Origin: Olsenella uli
GTDB taxonomy: Bacteria > Actinomycetota > Coriobacteriia > Coriobacteriales > Atopobiaceae
Reading direction: 5' to 3'
Length of the DNA: 64,000 nt
NCBI RefSeq assembly: GCF_901212655.1
Contig: NZ_CAAKON010000038.1
Coordinates: 1-64,000, forward strand
The position numbers and the translations under genes were made by a program. Position 1 is the stretch's first letter. Each line of letters starts with the position of its first letter. The notes beneath the pieces are model-generated. The model was not told the origin of the DNA. It was given only the letters and a program-made list of their open reading frames with translations, and ran no database searches. Shown here one piece after another: positions 62,884 to 64,000 of this stretch.

Positions 62884-63834
62884 GTGGCCAGCGATTCGGA
62901 CGGGGCGGCGCCCAAGCACTTCCTCACCCCGGAGCAGCAGGTGGCCCACCTCAGGGCGAGGGGCGTGCGCTTCGAGCTTTGCCCGGAGGCCGATGCCACG
63001 GACTACCTGCGACGGGGGAACAACTACCTCCGCACGGCCTCGTACCGCAAGCTCTACGACCGCGTCCTCGAGGGGCCGCGGGCCGGGGAGTACTCGAACC
63101 TGGACTTCGCCTACCTCGTGGACCTCTCGTCCATAGACAGGAGGCTCCGGGAGGCCTTCCGCGACCTCACCATCGACGTCGAGTACTTCGCCCGCCTCAG
63201 GCTCCTCAACCGCGCGGGGGAGGAAGGCGAGGACGGGTACGCCGTGGTGGCGGACTACCTCGCGTCGCTCCCCTCGGACGACCGGCGCCGGGTCCTCTCC
63301 GGCCTCAAGCGCCGCGGCTCGGAGGGCGACCTGCACGATACCTACTCGGGCGACCTCATCGCCCACTACGCCGACTCCTACCCAGTGTGGGTGTTCCTCG
63401 AGGTGGTCGAGTTCGGCAGGTTCTGCGACCTGTACCTGTTCTGCGCCGGGCGCTGGGGCGACCGCGCGATGCGGCAGGAGCACTACGTCCTCAAGAGCGT
63501 GAAGGCCCTGCGCAACGCCTGCTCGCACAACAGCTGCATAGCGAACGGCTTCTGCGCCGCCGGCGGCGAGGCCGAGTACCCGCCCAACGGCATCATCGGC
63601 CAGGCGCTCGCCGCGGCGGGCTACAGGAACGGTCGCGGCAGGCGCTCCAAGCTCCGCAACCTGCGGCTCTCCCAGATGACGTCCGCCCTGTGGGCGCTGT
63701 GGGAGGGAGTCCACGCGGCGGCGCCACGCCGAGCGCCTCGCCGCCCTGCGCGCCTTCGTCGAGTCCCGTTCACGCTGCTACCGGGGCAACGACGCCCTCG
63801 CCTCGTACTTCGCGTTCCTCTGGCGCGTCGTTGA
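62884..63834 (+). CDS. Abi-family abortive infection protein (HEPN-type), C-terminus frameshifted
   Basis: 316 residues as read. It opens FLTPEQQVAHLRARGVRFE with GNNYLRTASYRKLYD, the usual Abi family start. The centre has FAYLVDLSSIDRRLREAFRDLTIDVEYFARLRLL. The motif RNACSHN is an Rx4H site of HEPN ribonucleases, in a helix KSVKALRNACSH. After about residue 280 the frame runs off into Pro/Arg-rich sequence; the correct C-terminus (AERLAALRAFVESRSR, YFAFLWRVVDIFAP) lies in the next frame and ends at TAA 63857-63859. Catalytic part intact; activity uncertain. GTG or TTG start behind GGGGAG. Confidence 0.82.
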   Translation: MASDSDGAAPKHFLTPEQQVAHLRARGVRFELCPEADATDYLRRGNNYLRTASYRKLYDRVLEGPRAGEYSNLDFAYLVDLSSIDRRLREAFRDLTIDVEYFARLRLLNRAGEEGEDGYAVVADYLASLPSDDRRRVLSGLKRRGSEGDLHDTYSGDLIAHYADSYPVWVFLEVVEFGRFCDLYLFCAGRWGDRAMRQEHYVLKSVKALRNACSHNSCIANGFCAAGGEAEYPPNGIIGQALAAAGYRNGRGRRSKLRNLRLSQMTSALWALWEGVHAAAPRRAPRRPARLRRVPFTLLPGQRRPRLVLRVPLARR

Positions 63835-63872
63835 CATATTCGCCCCGATTCGGGCATAATGCCTTCAGATGT

Positions 63873-63928
63873 AAAACCCTCGGGTTTTGTAAGGGCGGGG
63901 CCGCATGGCGGTTCCGCCCTAGTTTTTT
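63873..63928 (+). ncRNA. Two-hairpin RNA / terminator after the Abi gene
   Basis: First hairpin AAAACCCTCGGGTTTT (63873-63888). Then a 13-bp stem with two G-T pairs, AGGGCGGGGCCGC (63892-63904), and its partner (63908-63920) with loop ATG, followed by AGTTTTTT (63921-63928). At minimum this is a terminator of the Abi gene. The double structure directly after an Abi gene could be a small RNA partner. Nothing else recognisable follows to the window end. Confidence 0.6.
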
Positions 63929-64000
63929 AGGCTGCCGCCGTACGGGGCGCTGTCGCACCCGAGCGCTGCGGAGGCGTGGGTCATCCGCCCCGAGCCCGCG

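Overview
The window is a high-GC, densely coded bacterial chromosome segment. Gene order and protein types point to the class Coriobacteriia (a Collinsella/Olsenella-like gut or oral anaerobe): Firmicute-like order (asp23-fakA-recG-rsmD-coaD ... rpmF-plsX-rnc-smc-ftsY-ffh) in a high-GC genome, a class III fructose-1,6-bisphosphatase, and a transcriptional T-box leader on ileS. This assignment is inferred from content; no 16S or tRNA gene is present.

Region 1 (1-11.5 kb): leftward rpmB, then an accessory block. It holds a MarR regulator with a heterodimeric ABC exporter, a decayed patch (CobW-type GTPase and aldo/keto reductase relics), a cbiMNQO-type Ni/Co uptake operon with a His-rich CbiQ, and a P1B heavy-metal ATPase. 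The block lies between rpmB and asp23, which are neighbours in Firmicutes.

Region 2 (11.9-27 kb): a long rightward housekeeping run: asp23-like gene, fakA, recG, rsmD, coaD, a coiled-coil protein, yceD/DUF177, rpmF, plsX, rnc, smc, ftsY, ffh. It covers lipid and ribosome biogenesis, chromosome condensation and the SRP pathway. It ends in a large imperfect palindrome between convergent genes.

Region 3 (27-40.8 kb): SpoU-type RNA methyltransferase, L,D-transpeptidase, ftsH, fbp, T-box-ileS-lspA, a dihydrouridine synthase, a VanY-like peptidase, a flavin-type oxidoreductase and two small unknown genes.

Region 4 (41-45.6 kb): a gene graveyard with lactate dehydrogenase, MFS, aldo/keto reductase and DUF4143-ATPase remnants around one intact DUF488 gene.

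Region 5 (45.7-62.8 kb): a defence/resistance island. A TetR regulator and MFS pump are followed by three ABC-transporter/two-component modules of the antimicrobial-peptide type. Module 1 (47.9-52.1 kb) is LanFEG-like with an OmpR-type regulator. Module 2 (53.4-58.0 kb, rightward) and module 3 (62.3-58.2 kb, leftward) carry NarL-type regulators and converge on each other. Two of the three sensor kinases have a phospho-acceptor helix but no ATP-binding domain. A 29-nt palindromic sequence is shared by the tetR upstream region and the region before the LanFEG genes, suggesting joint control. A DUF4160-containing three-gene cluster lies between modules 1 and 2.

Region 6 (62.8-64 kb): an Abi-family (HEPN-type) abortive-infection gene with a late frameshift. 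It is flanked by a strong hairpin upstream and a two-hairpin RNA/terminator downstream, a candidate RNA-associated phage-defence unit.
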